DNA of 24,513 nt, taken from NCBI GenBank assembly GCA_000934455.1, contig KN886157.1:30127-54639 (forward strand). Direction: 5' to 3'. This document shows, piece by piece, positions 1-9,324 of this stretch. This DNA comes from Apostichopus parvimensis. Taxonomy: Eukaryota; Echinodermata; Holothuroidea; Aspidochirotida; Stichopodidae. The position numbers and the translations under genes were made by a program. Position 1 is the first letter of the stretch; every line of letters begins with the position of its first letter. Under the pieces are notes generated by a model. The model ran no database searches. It was not told the DNA's origin and saw only the letters and a list, made by a program, of their open reading frames with translations.

Positions 1-668
1 GTCTGTAGAAGGAGATAGATTCGATAGTGAAGTATCCATTATGTTAGAACACATTGACTTGTTATATTAATGAGGTGAACTGGTAATTGATTCTGTGAAT
101 TGTACTAGGATTAGTAAGTTGGATGGAGCAAGTTGTTGAATGGAGCTTGTAAAATATATAAAGGGGTTTCAAAGTTCATAATTGAATTTCAAAGAAAATT
201 GTTTGTATTTTTATTTAGACAACTTCTGTCCCCTTAATTTGGTGTATTTGACAACTTTATTATACAGAGGTGGGATATTTAGAAATTCTAAGATTGATTT
301 AAGCTGTGGACGTGATCCCTCGGAACATATGTTATGCCTATTTAACTGATACCCAGAGAAGTGCTTGTTGTAGGTATATCTCAATCACAAACATGCTTAC
401 ATTCAAGTTTAGTCTGCAAGAGGTTGCTAACATCTGTTGTAAAATTATGTGGAATGACTTGTAAGAGTGGCATATGGGGTTTAAAATGTGCCTTGAATGT
501 AGTCGTTAAACGTACACATTAGCTAGACGATTGCTATTTCTTTGTGGTTTCGATGACACTTTTGCAGGTTGTGTAACTTTGGGACTGAACGTTGGTCAAC
601 GGCAGTCAGGGCGATCCAACAACCATAAATATCTTACAGTATTTGTATTTTCCTTTCATTTCTCTCAG
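1..668 (+). other. Probable intron or upstream part of the Apaf-1-like gene
   Basis: AT-rich sequence with no recognisable coding similarity. It ends in a strong pyrimidine tract and AG (TTTCATTTCTCTCAG, ending at 668), directly before residues that align with Apaf-1, so it is read as an intron whose donor lies outside the window. The frame stays open back to 531, but the residues from 531-668 do not resemble Apaf-1. A second possible acceptor (TTTGCAG, ending at 567) exists. No other exon was recognised. Confidence 0.55.
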
Positions 669-3020
669 AAACTACATACAAAGTTTGCCAGAAGATTTGC
701 AGAACATTGTGGGAATAAGTTTGAGACCTTGGAGGATGACAGCTACATACACTGGCATATAGCTATGCACGCCGCGGAGGGCGAAGTCTACGACATATTA
801 CAGCCTGTACTCTGCGGATGGAATTGGATTGTCCGGAAAACGGAAGTGACCGGTCCGTCCAGCCTTCTGAACGACCTCATTAACTACACCCATCTCCTTG
901 AGGATGGCGACAAGAGAATGGCTAACCAAATCAAGTCTTTCATCAGCGTAAATGCCCACCTGTTGATACAGCGCCCTCACCCAGACATGATCCAGTTAGC
1001 GCTGAACAGCGAAGAGAAATCGCCGCTCTACCAAATGGCCCTGAACTTGATTAAGAAATCCACAAAATGTGGAACGTATTTAAAATGGGTCAATAGAGAC
1101 AACCAACCCAACTCACTTATGCTTGCCAGCAAGGTACACGATGGCATCGCCCACTGCGCCGAATTCTCACCGGACGGCGGATCTATCCTTTCCTGCGGGG
1201 AAGACAGAACGGTCCAAATCAGGGATTCTTCGTCCGCTCACATCGAGAAGACCTTCAGTGAGCACCTAGACGATGTTTCGTGGTGCTGTTTCTCTCCAGA
1301 GGGTGACCTAGTGATGTCCTGTTCCACCATTGGGGAAGTCATTATTTGGGAGACATTGACGGGGGAAGTGGTGAAGTCGGTTCCCACGGGTAGCTCGGAT
1401 ACGATAGTCATGTGCCAGTTCTCTCACGACGGCCAGTCGTTTGGGTTCTGCTCCCTTTCCGGTAATATCGGAGTAGGCGATTTGAGTACTTTTGAGGTTG
1501 CCACCCATCAAGTCTGCAATGCTGGGGTATCCTCCATGTCTTTTTCTCCCGACGACGCCAAAATAATCGCCAGTGCGTACGACGTGACCGCTAGGGTAAT
1601 TATGACCCATTCCGGTCAGGAAATGGTGAGTTACACCAACCACAAATATCATCTGGTCTGGTGCGACTTTTTCCCGTGCGGTAAGCGAGTGGCTTCAGCA
1701 GATGCTGGGGAGGTACACATCTGGGACCCAGAGAGTGGTAAGAGGGAAGACAAAGTGTCAGTGAAGGGTGCATACATCTTGCGATGCGCCATTTCCAACA
1801 ATGGTAAGCTCGTGGCAGCGGCTCTCTCTGACTGCACCGTCTGGCTGTGGGAGTGTAACTCCTTCACCGCAGTAGCCGTCCATCATGGACACACATCGTG
1901 GATCTACAGCGTCGCCTTCGACCCTTCCGACGAACGACTGGTGACGGCGGCAGACGACGGAACGGTCATGGTTTGGAAAGCGGTCACCGACTCGCCCGCC
2001 AAATCTACGATGCTGCTTAGAAAGTTTGCTGTCCACTTCAAATCGGACTCTACCGTGGACTTTGTTTGTGCGGCCGATAGAAACTGTCAGTGTCTGCTGA
2101 TTAAAGGACAAGGTGAAGAAGCCGAGATTATTAGTAAAGAAAACACCAAGATCACATGCATGGCTCTCTCAGAAGATGGTAACACTGGCACCTACGGATG
2201 CGATGACGGCACGGTGGTAGTCTTCAGTCCCCGTACCGGTGAGGTTTCCCATAGGGTCTCTGAGCATAGCAAACGAGTGCTGAGGTGCCACGTCTCCAGA
2301 GATGGGAAGAGGGTAGTCTCTTGCTCGGAAGATCACACGTTAGTGGTGTCCTCCGAGGGAGTTAAGGTCTGCACTCTGGAAGGACACACAGACATTGTGA
2401 ACTATTGTCAGTTTATATGCTCGGATCAGTCTCTGGTCTCTACAGGTCACGACGGTTTCATAAGGCTCTGGCAGGTCCCTTCAGTAGAGAGCAAGGCTGC
2501 GGTGCAGGCGCACGCCGACTGGATTCTGTCGTGTGACATTTCAAAAGACGAGAAGTTAATCGTTTCTACTTCGGTCGACTCTACCGCCAAGATTTGGTCC
2601 CTCCCTGACCTGCAACCGATACACACTCTGTCGGAACACGATGAGATAGTCCGTTCCTGTAAATTTTCGCCGGACGGTTCCATCCTAGCGACCGGTGACG
2701 ACAGTGGGATAATATGCACGTGGGACGTGAAGACGGGAAGAAAGCTCGGTCGTTGTGACAGGCATTACTCCTGGGTAACTTATCTTCATTTCTCTCCAGA
2801 TAACAAGATCTTGGTAACGGTGGGTGAAAACATTAGGTGGTGGAATATAGATGGCAGCAGAGTGCAGTCGTTTGTCATCAGGGGATCGTACCTCCGGCAG
2901 ATCGAAACAGATCACACCTTCTCCACCTTTGTAAGTATCGACAGCGCAGGGACCTTGTATATTCTATCCAAGTTGAACCGCAGTGAAATAACCGAGTTGC
3001 CTGAAGTAATATACGTCTAG
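669..3020 (+). CDS. Apaf-1-like WD40 protein, terminal coding exon (partial gene)
   Basis: This exon encodes the C-terminal 783 residues of an Apaf-1-type protein, the cytosolic scaffold that binds cytochrome c through its WD40 propellers and assembles the caspase-activating apoptosome. About residues 1-155 are a helical segment matching the Apaf-1 region between the NB-ARC module and the propellers; landmarks are LHTKF at the start, WIVRKTEVTGPSSL, LLIQRPHPDMIQL and YLKWVN. From about residue 155 to the end I count roughly 15 WD40 units, with motifs such as CAEFSPDGGSILSCGEDRTV, CKFSPDGSILATGDDSG and IRWWN. Human Apaf-1 has 7+8 blades, the same total. The CARD and NB-ARC parts are not in the window and should lie upstream. 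The exon starts in phase 0 after a strong acceptor and ends at TAG 3018-3020. The whole propeller region lies in one exon, unlike the many-exon vertebrate gene. It could be one member of an expanded family rather than the APAF1 orthologue, so no symbol is given. Confidence 0.85.
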   Translation, partial: KLHTKFARRFAEHCGNKFETLEDDSYIHWHIAMHAAEGEVYDILQPVLCGWNWIVRKTEVTGPSSLLNDLINYTHLLEDGDKRMANQIKSFISVNAHLLIQRPHPDMIQLALNSEEKSPLYQMALNLIKKSTKCGTYLKWVNRDNQPNSLMLASKVHDGIAHCAEFSPDGGSILSCGEDRTVQIRDSSSAHIEKTFSEHLDDVSWCCFSPEGDLVMSCSTIGEVIIWETLTGEVVKSVPTGSSDTIVMCQFSHDGQSFGFCSLSGNIGVGDLSTFEVATHQVCNAGVSSMSFSPDDAKIIASAYDVTARVIMTHSGQEMVSYTNHKYHLVWCDFFPCGKRVASADAGEVHIWDPESGKREDKVSVKGAYILRCAISNNGKLVAAALSDCTVWLWECNSFTAVAVHHGHTSWIYSVAFDPSDERLVTAADDGTVMVWKAVTDSPAKSTMLLRKFAVHFKSDSTVDFVCAADRNCQCLLIKGQGEEAEIISKENTKITCMALSEDGNTGTYGCDDGTVVVFSPRTGEVSHRVSEHSKRVLRCHVSRDGKRVVSCSEDHTLVVSSEGVKVCTLEGHTDIVNYCQFICSDQSLVSTGHDGFIRLWQVPSVESKAAVQAHADWILSCDISKDEKLIVSTSVDSTAKIWSLPDLQPIHTLSEHDEIVRSCKFSPDGSILATGDDSGIICTWDVKTGRKLGRCDRHYSWVTYLHFSPDNKILVTVGENIRWWNIDGSRVQSFVIRGSYLRQIETDHTFSTFVSIDSAGTLYILSKLNRSEITELPEVIYV

Positions 3021-3118
3021 GTATTGCTCTGACGTGCAAATGCTATTACGCATTCCCGATTTCCTTCCCATCTCAAATTGTAACCTAAGTTTTGGATATA
3101 TTACAACAGAATTGAAAA

Positions 3119-3124
3119 AATAAA
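3119..3124 (+). terminator. Polyadenylation signal AATAAA of the Apaf-1-like gene
   Basis: A canonical AATAAA lies about 100 bases after the TAG stop and is the first one downstream. The implied 3' UTR is short (about 120 bases). Cleavage site inferred, not seen. Confidence 0.55.
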
Positions 3125-3196
3125 CTTAGTTCTGCAACAATATGAAGTAAAGTGTAATATTAGAGAACTATAATCATTCTATTTAGAGTCTAAGAC

Positions 3197-3316
3197 TCAT
3201 TAGGAGAGATAAGATAAGGCCAGTAAAATATATCGACCTGTCGTGTACTTGTGCAGTCATTAGGAGCGATACCTTAAGGCCAGTAAAATAAATCGACCTG
3301 TTGTGTACTTGTGCAG
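3197..3316. repeat. 60-bp tandem duplication (two copies)
   Basis: Two adjacent units with period exactly 60 (about 3197-3256 and 3257-3316). Both contain TCATTAGGAG, AAGGCCAGTAAAATA, ATCGACCTG and GTGTACTTGTGCAG, with only a few substitutions between them. No coding potential recognised. It lies just past the Apaf-1-like 3' end. Confidence 0.85.
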
Positions 3317-6300
3317 GCCTGATGAGAAGAGCAGGTCAAGGGGGAAACAGTCAAGGGTTAATTAGGGGGCCAGAGAAATATGAGATGAATAATAATCTAT
3401 GATCATTTTTCATAATATACTAAATTTGCCGACTACAAGAAGAGGGCCTGGACATATTTTCCCGCATGACCGGGCTCTTGATATCACTTGACTGTTTTCC
3501 ACTTGCTATTAATTTTTATTTTGATTCTTCGGTCATTTACACTTTATCAGTATTGCTAATAATATATAATTAACGGATGGCATGAAATTACATCCAAAAA
3601 TATCGAAACATAAAATTTGAAAAAAATGCATATCATTTAAATCTTCTGTCCAGCGTCACATTTTGTCCAAGTTTTGTACCTCAATATCATTTATGTGATT
3701 TATATTTGTTTTTTGTTTATATATTCATTTCACTTGGTGTTGCCTCAAGTATAATATTGGAATAGAGTGTGTCTTTGATGGCTCTATGCTAGTAGGGTCT
3801 CGGCTTAATGATGTATGTGAATAGTCTAACCTGTGGTCACAAATTGCATTTGATGCTAATAAACTCACTGCCCACCTTTTGCTTATTGACTTTCTGTAGA
3901 TGAGCATATATAGGTTTGAAGCCAGTAGCAAACAGTTTGGACAAAAAGGTCAAAATACCAAAGATAAACTAAATGTGTTCTTTTCCATTTTCTTTTATAA
4001 AAACCTCATGTTTCCAGCCCACCTCTTAGTTTTCAGTGTAAAGTTATCCTGTCAATGTAGTTTGATATACTGTAGTGTCAGAATAAAATTCTAAAACCAA
4101 TAGTTAATTTACTTTGTCAGATAGATGGATGCCATATTTCTAAGTTGATAGCCTAAGCTTAAGCATAACACACAGTCATAATAGGTCTTCTTGTAGGTCA
4201 AAACTAAAATATGGTAACAAATTTGCGTATAAAACTGCGAATGGAAGATGTTTCTAATGTCAAGAGGTGAAGTAATAAGTAGCATCTGAAAGACAACATT
4301 TTTGTGGTGAAGAAATAGTTTTCCTAAGTTTCTTTGCTCTGCAGTTGCGATGGTTCTGTATTGGAAAGAGTGTAAGGTATTGTAGAGCCCTATAAATCAT
4401 TAGTAACGAAACACAGTCCATAGTTCAAAATTCTCTTTAGAAAAAGACAAGGAGGACTGGTTCTTATATTAAATTCGTATCTGATTTTAATACCTGAATG
4501 ATACTTCCATCATTAAAGCCTTATGAATATTCACGATCATACTCTGCACTGTCCTCCCTCCTAACCAACTTGTGCACATTTAAGGTTGATGCCTTGATGG
4601 TTTATAAAAATGGGCAATAGAAGTACATTTTAAAGTAATATCAGATCCAATCTATTTATGTGATATCATTGATCACAGCTCTGGTATAAAATGGGTAGTA
4701 TCTGCTCATTTTAGCCAAAGACTGGTGAGAAATAATTCAGGTAGAAAATTGCAGTAACCACATATTCCAGAGTCCTGAATGCTACTCCGATAGCATCTAT
4801 AATCAAATCTGATCTTAAGTGCATCTCCTTACAAATTGTGTTCATTTATGGTGGGCCTTATCCATGTGAGCAGGCTGGGCCAAAGGTGATTGGGTGATGG
4901 GCAGGGCTTACAAAGACTGTGTTGCCCAGGGGCCCAGAGCAGCCTCTGTCCACCATTGTCAACAGACCTGATTTGTTGATCAACGGCTTAATACTCAATT
5001 GACAATAGGTAAAGAATAATGCATGTCATGCACTTAAAATGTGTAAAATTTGTTTTTTGGTACTTTTAACACTACGATTTTGTGAATTGTTATTGTCACT
5101 TTAAACATTTATATTTCCTTCTTTTATGATGATAGAGGAATGTCAGTGCATTCTTCTTTAAAAAAAAACGATGCGTGTTTCTCTTGAAATTTACATTTTT
5201 TATGATAGCATTTAATGCACATCCTCAAGGCAGCAACAATAACGGTTTAAGAGAAGAATAGACCTTGTTGAAGCTTTGTCAAAGCAATATAATTTAGATG
5301 ATTTTGTCCAAAATATTGTTACTCTTAATTGTGATATTTACTGATGCATAACAACTTTCCTAGGCATGTTTCTTTTCCTTTCTTTCTTTCTTTTTTATCT
5401 CAAACTGTATTTGCAATTTCGGATGCTAAAAGCATGAATGCTAGTCTGATGTGCTCTTTGATATAAAAATGAATGCCAGAATATAGTCAATTCTTAAAAC
5501 CTTTTGAAATTTGAATACAACTTTTTTTTTGAGTGTGTGTGTTGTTTGTTTTAACATTTATAAACTGTTTCATGGTTCAAACTGTACATGCATAAAGTGC
5601 AATGATAGTTGAAAATATCAACAAAAGTCTTACTTAAGTATAAACAATGTTGACACAAATCTCAATATATTGTTTGAAAATCACAAAATTCTTGACAACA
5701 AAGTACATTTAATGATGTCAGTCACTCCCTGTAAACAGAGACACAGTTTCAGCAAGTTTTGCTGATTAGTGTCAATGGTATGTAGAAGAGTATATAATCT
5801 TGATTGGTGCTTACTTTTGTCACCCAGTGTGACTCAGAAATATGAAAAATTAAAATAAATGTACTATGGTTAATCATGGACTAAGTAGGTGATTAAACTA
5901 AGTTTGGAGCATTTTTGTTGTGCATAAGATTATAATGTGGTAAAGTTATTAATTTTTCAAACAAGAAACAATGGAAAGGAGTGGTTTATAGAGGTTTCCA
6001 AACAACTTGCAATGTAATTGTAAAAAGAGTTAGGGTTTTTATTTTATACTATGTTGTTATAGAAAACAGCATAGTTTTTCATACAGTACTTTATTTCTGT
6101 TTTCAATTAATTAGGTGTTATGATTTTCTTCTTTTCCTTTTGTAAACGTAGTTTTGGCTGATAATTTAGCCATACATGAAGGCTCATATATGGAAATATT
6201 GTACTTATTAATTATCATGATTATTTACTAATTCTTGACTGTTAATCCTTCACACAGTGTTATGCAATTTTATGCCATTAATTTTTAAAAAGTGCATACA

Positions 6301-6410
6301 AATAAACGAGAAAGAAAATATTAAAAAAATGTGATAAAAAAACGAAGAAACTGTAAAAGAAAAGTGTCTGTTTTATCTCTCGTTTTTTTTTAATTTTAAA
6401 GTTACGGAAT
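3317..6410. other. Intergenic, no gene recognised
   Basis: AT-rich spacer. Short open frames near 3725-4094 have no recognisable domain, no splice context and low-complexity composition. A more GC-rich patch at about 4850-4970 has no recognised family. I see no RNA gene or intact mobile element here. Confidence 0.6.
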
Positions 6411-6535
6411 CATGCAGTAGTGAGAGGCAAGGGAGATGGAAGGTGGAGTGGGGGTCCGGATGATGTAAACAGTCCATGCAGTATAGTGAGAGGCGGAGAG
6501 GTGGGGTGGGCTCTGGGGTGGTTGATGTAAACAGT
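6411..6535. repeat. Imperfect tandem duplication, about 64 bp, purine-rich
   Basis: Two adjacent units (about 6411-6474 and 6475-6535) each begin CATGCAGTA, contain GTGAGAGGC and a G-rich middle, and end in TGATGTAAACAGT followed by TCAT or CCAT. The middles differ by small indels. Function unknown. Confidence 0.75.
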
Positions 6536-6859
6536 TCATACCGGCAGCCACTTAAAATGATACAGATATACATGTATTTATTCAAATAAAAGACTAAATA
6601 AATGCTGCAGGCTTTTTTGGTCTTCAATTTTTGTCTCTGCTGGTTGAATTTGTTCAGCATTTCTCATTGAAATACCACACAACTGAAAGGCAATGTCATT
6701 TGTCAGTCTCGAACTTGTGGCAAACTTTTGTTCAAATATATCATGATCTAACCAAACAAGAGTTTTGTGCTGGTAATGTTTGTACAGTTTAATAACAATA
6801 AGTTAATGACACATCATCGTATCGTTCAACATACACTTACGTGTCCTTGCTAAAATCGA

Positions 6860-6867
6860 TGACGTCA
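6860..6867. promoter_or_regulatory. Perfect CRE palindrome (TGACGTCA), distal
   Basis: Exact 8-bp binding site for CREB/ATF-type bZIP factors, about 2.4 kb upstream of the endoplasmin start codon. A second copy lies at 7350-7357. Occupancy is inference; a single 8-mer can occur by chance. Confidence 0.3.
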
Positions 6868-7349
6868 GTCCAGGCCATTCTTTTATGAATGCTAAATTCG
6901 TCAACCAAAAGCTTCACTCAAACAACTATTCATGACTATGATATACAGAAAAATTTATTTTTGCCAAACTCCAATGCATTCTGATTTAATTTGAAGCTAT
7001 CAACGTCTTATGTTCTGGTTTTCTATGGACTTTTTCGTTGCCGTTGAACAACCGTGACACCTATTTCGATTGTGTGCTAGAAATGGCTATAGACTGTTTA
7101 TCAGTCCTGTATCTTGATATATCATGAGCGTCTGATGTTTAAACTTTTAAGGACCGGTTTACAGTAATAGGTGATATGGAGATAATACGAGTCTATTGCA
7201 GACGTGTTTAACGGTCTTTAATACATCATCATTGATTGTTAGTCTACAATTAACACACATTTGACAGAAGAATTAAGTTTCCTCATGTTTAAGAAAAACA
7301 TAGTGTATATAAGTGCCAGTTGAATGTAGGGTCGACCTACACAAAACAG

Positions 7350-7357
7350 TGACGTCA
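7350..7357. promoter_or_regulatory. Second perfect CRE palindrome (TGACGTCA)
   Basis: Exact CREB/ATF site 490 bases after the first one and about 1.9 kb upstream of the endoplasmin ATG. Paired perfect sites in a CpG-poor region are mildly suggestive of a distal element. Confidence 0.3.
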
Positions 7358-7602
7358 CCTATTTAGCACCATATCTAGTCAAGTGCGACCATTCATTGCT
7401 AACGCTGCATTCACACCGGCCTTGTGATTTGAATTCAGTTTATTTTCAGTTTTGAGTTAAAATATCAACTGTTTTATTCTCATTGTAGGTCACTTCGCCT
7501 TTGAACGTGGGACAAGTCGAATATAGGTTCAATGATGCAACCCAAAATTGACCATGGCTGTAGCCTGGCTATAATTGACCAGTGGCATAAAGTCAAGGTT
7601 GG

Positions 7603-8080
7603 GGAAGGGGCAGTGGCGGAGCGTCCATACAGTCAGGGGGCGGATGCCCCCCCCCCCCTGACGGACTCAAATGGACTGCTGGCGCCCTTTTCAGCTTTTT
7701 ACCACTTTTCACTTATTCGCGATTATTTACTTTTTTATTGCGCTCTCATCTACCTATCGACATTTTTCACATTTTGATGGCGATGACACCTATTTACTTT
7801 TCGTTTATCTGCAAATTAGCAAGGCCCGGAAAGGGTCATTTCCGGCGATCTAGGAAGTATCTTTACTCAAAAAATTTCTGTACGCTCCGCGCCAACCTGT
7901 GGTGGCGCTCCGCTTAGATAGTATCGAAAGCGCCCCTACATACCATTCTCGCCCCCCCCCCCCCTTTACCAAAAGCCCCACCCCCCCCCCCCGGGGGGGG
8001 GGGTTTGGGGGGCCCCTACATACCATTCTCGCCCCCCCCCCCCCTTGACCAATACCCCTAGCTCCGCCACTGGGAAGGGG
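7603..8080. mobile_element. Non-autonomous hAT-type element with 8-bp target site duplication
   Basis: The element itself is 7611-8072 (462 bp). It starts CAGTGGCGGAGC and ends with the exact reverse complement GCTCCGCCACTG: a 12-bp terminal inverted repeat of the CAGTGGCG type usual in hAT transposons. It is flanked on both sides by GGAAGGGG (7603-7610 and 8073-8080), a perfect 8-bp target duplication as expected of hAT. No transposase frame is present, so it would need an enzyme in trans. Inside are long C runs, a C run abutting a G run, and an 80-bp-offset direct repeat (7932-7969 and 8012-8049, both CCCCTACATACCATTCTCG plus a C run). Confidence 0.88.
7932..8049. repeat. Internal direct repeat and C/G homopolymer foldback in the hAT element
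   Basis: The stretch CCCCTACATACCATTCTCG followed by a C run and TTTACC or TTGACC occurs twice, 80 bases apart. Between the copies a run of about 14 C is followed at once by about 11 G (around 7981-8003). This may be a tail-to-tail rearrangement or a sequencing/assembly error at the homopolymers; run lengths should not be trusted. Confidence 0.7.
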
Positions 8081-8980
8081 GAATTGTGAGGTGGGTTCAG
8101 TGGTGCAACATTTCGTGTTTCTTTATCTTTCACAAATGCCAAAGTTCCTGTACCAGTTTCCATCTTCTTTGTGCTGCATGATTCTACACGCCGGCGGGGA
8201 ACTAATTAAGATTGGGCGTCAATTTATACTAGTGCGAAATCAGTTACGGGTAGGAGATTAGTTTAATAGTATTGTGTAATGCATCACAAGTACGTACTGG
8301 TGTATAAGTGTTACTGCAAGAATACATACATTCAGTAGTTTATGAACACGAAGCTCCGGTACTATAACGTTCGGCAGCGGTTGAGAATTGTATCCGACCG
8401 CCCAGGGCTATATACTGAATACACTAGTACACTGAAGAGCTATATTTTACTTTAAAATAGTCCGTCTATATGAAAGGGGGGGGGGGCGGGAGAAAGGCAT
8501 GCCCATATATATATGTTACATCAGCGTGTGTCCAAGCGGGTGCACGGCTGTCGGGGACCCGGTAAACGTGTGCCCACTGATCGAGGACCCCACCGGCCCA
8601 CTTTTGAATCCAACTTTATCAGATCAGATTGATCTGAGGTTGACGGTTAATTGTTGTATAGATTAACTTAGATTTGATTCATACCCATCCACTACCGGCT
8701 TTTATGGGACTTTTGTTTACATAGTCAAATCTGTGGACTAAAAGCTGGATTGCAACTCGGATGTTGATCCATGTACCGTAGCACGGTAGATATTGCAAAA
8801 CACTCAATGTATTGTTTGTGTTCAAACGTGTGATGCAAACGTATAATTAATATAGACTTTGCTTGTAAACTAGTATCTTTTCAACGATCGTCTTCTCTTG
8901 ATTTAAATTATTACTTTGCTCTCTGTATGAGGAAAATAGTTTCTTATATGCCAAATTATTAATTCAGGATTACCGCTTTC
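8081..8980. other. Intergenic, upstream of endoplasmin
   Basis: No gene recognised. It contains a G run (about 8477-8488), a short AT repeat (about 8506-8515) and a short perfect palindrome TCAGATCA-GAT-TGATCTGA at 8619-8637. The segment 8521-8600 is relatively GC-rich with repeated GGACCC words, but no tRNA fold was found. Confidence 0.5.
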
Positions 8981-8989
8981 TGTGTTCAA

Positions 8990-9110
8990 CCAATTGGAAA
9001 CTAACAACTCACATCTCCGTCCTAGTGATGAAAGACCGTCAAAATGTGATTTGGGAAATTCCCATTGGTTATCTTGGATCACATGACAGTGCGTGTATCC
9101 ATTTGATTGG
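8990..9110 (+). promoter_or_regulatory. Candidate proximal promoter of endoplasmin with ERSE-like element and CCAAT boxes
   Basis: Within about 280 bases of the ATG there are a CCAAT at 8990-8994 and two inverted CCAAT boxes (ATTGG at 9064-9068 and 9106-9110). The last belongs to CGTGT-N9-ATTGG at 9092-9110, which on the other strand is CCAAT-N9-ACACG. This is one base off the ER stress response element CCAAT-N9-CCACG bound by NF-Y plus ATF6 in GRP78/GRP94 promoters, with the exact 9-base spacing. Seen: the motif and spacing. Inferred: unfolded-protein-response induction. The transcription start is not known. Confidence 0.5.
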
Positions 9111-9272
9111 CTCCAGTCATTAAATCGCTATCAAAAAATATCGTCTGCTACGAAGAAACACACGAAATCAACGTGTCCCTAAATCAAAGACTCGTCAGCC
9201 TTCATTAACTCCGAACGAAGCACAGTTCTTTCCATTACTGCTGTGGAAATCCGAAGTTCGCCAACTGTAAAG

Positions 9273-9324
9273 ATGACGAAGTGGTTATTTTTCGTAGGAT
9301 TGCTTGGAATCTTGCTTTGTACAG
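9273..9324 (+). CDS. HSP90B1: Endoplasmin exon 1: signal peptide
   Basis: Encodes [17 protein letters not shown] plus the first base of a Gly codon: a short Lys-containing N-region and a hydrophobic core typical of a cleaved ER signal. The donor is G|GTATTT. It is followed by the longest intron of the gene (2099 bases). Confidence 0.93.

Noticed and set aside
531-668. N-terminal extension of the Apaf-1-like frame
   Set aside because: The frame is open but begins with TTG, the residues have no similarity to Apaf-1, and a strong splice acceptor ends at 668.
798-2915. Several minus-strand open frames of 60-117 codons
   Set aside because: All lie opposite the Apaf-1-like coding exon and show no domain; they are shadows of its codon use.
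7532-8163. Open frames with runs of Pro or Gly
   Set aside because: They arise from C/G homopolymers of the hAT element and its flank.
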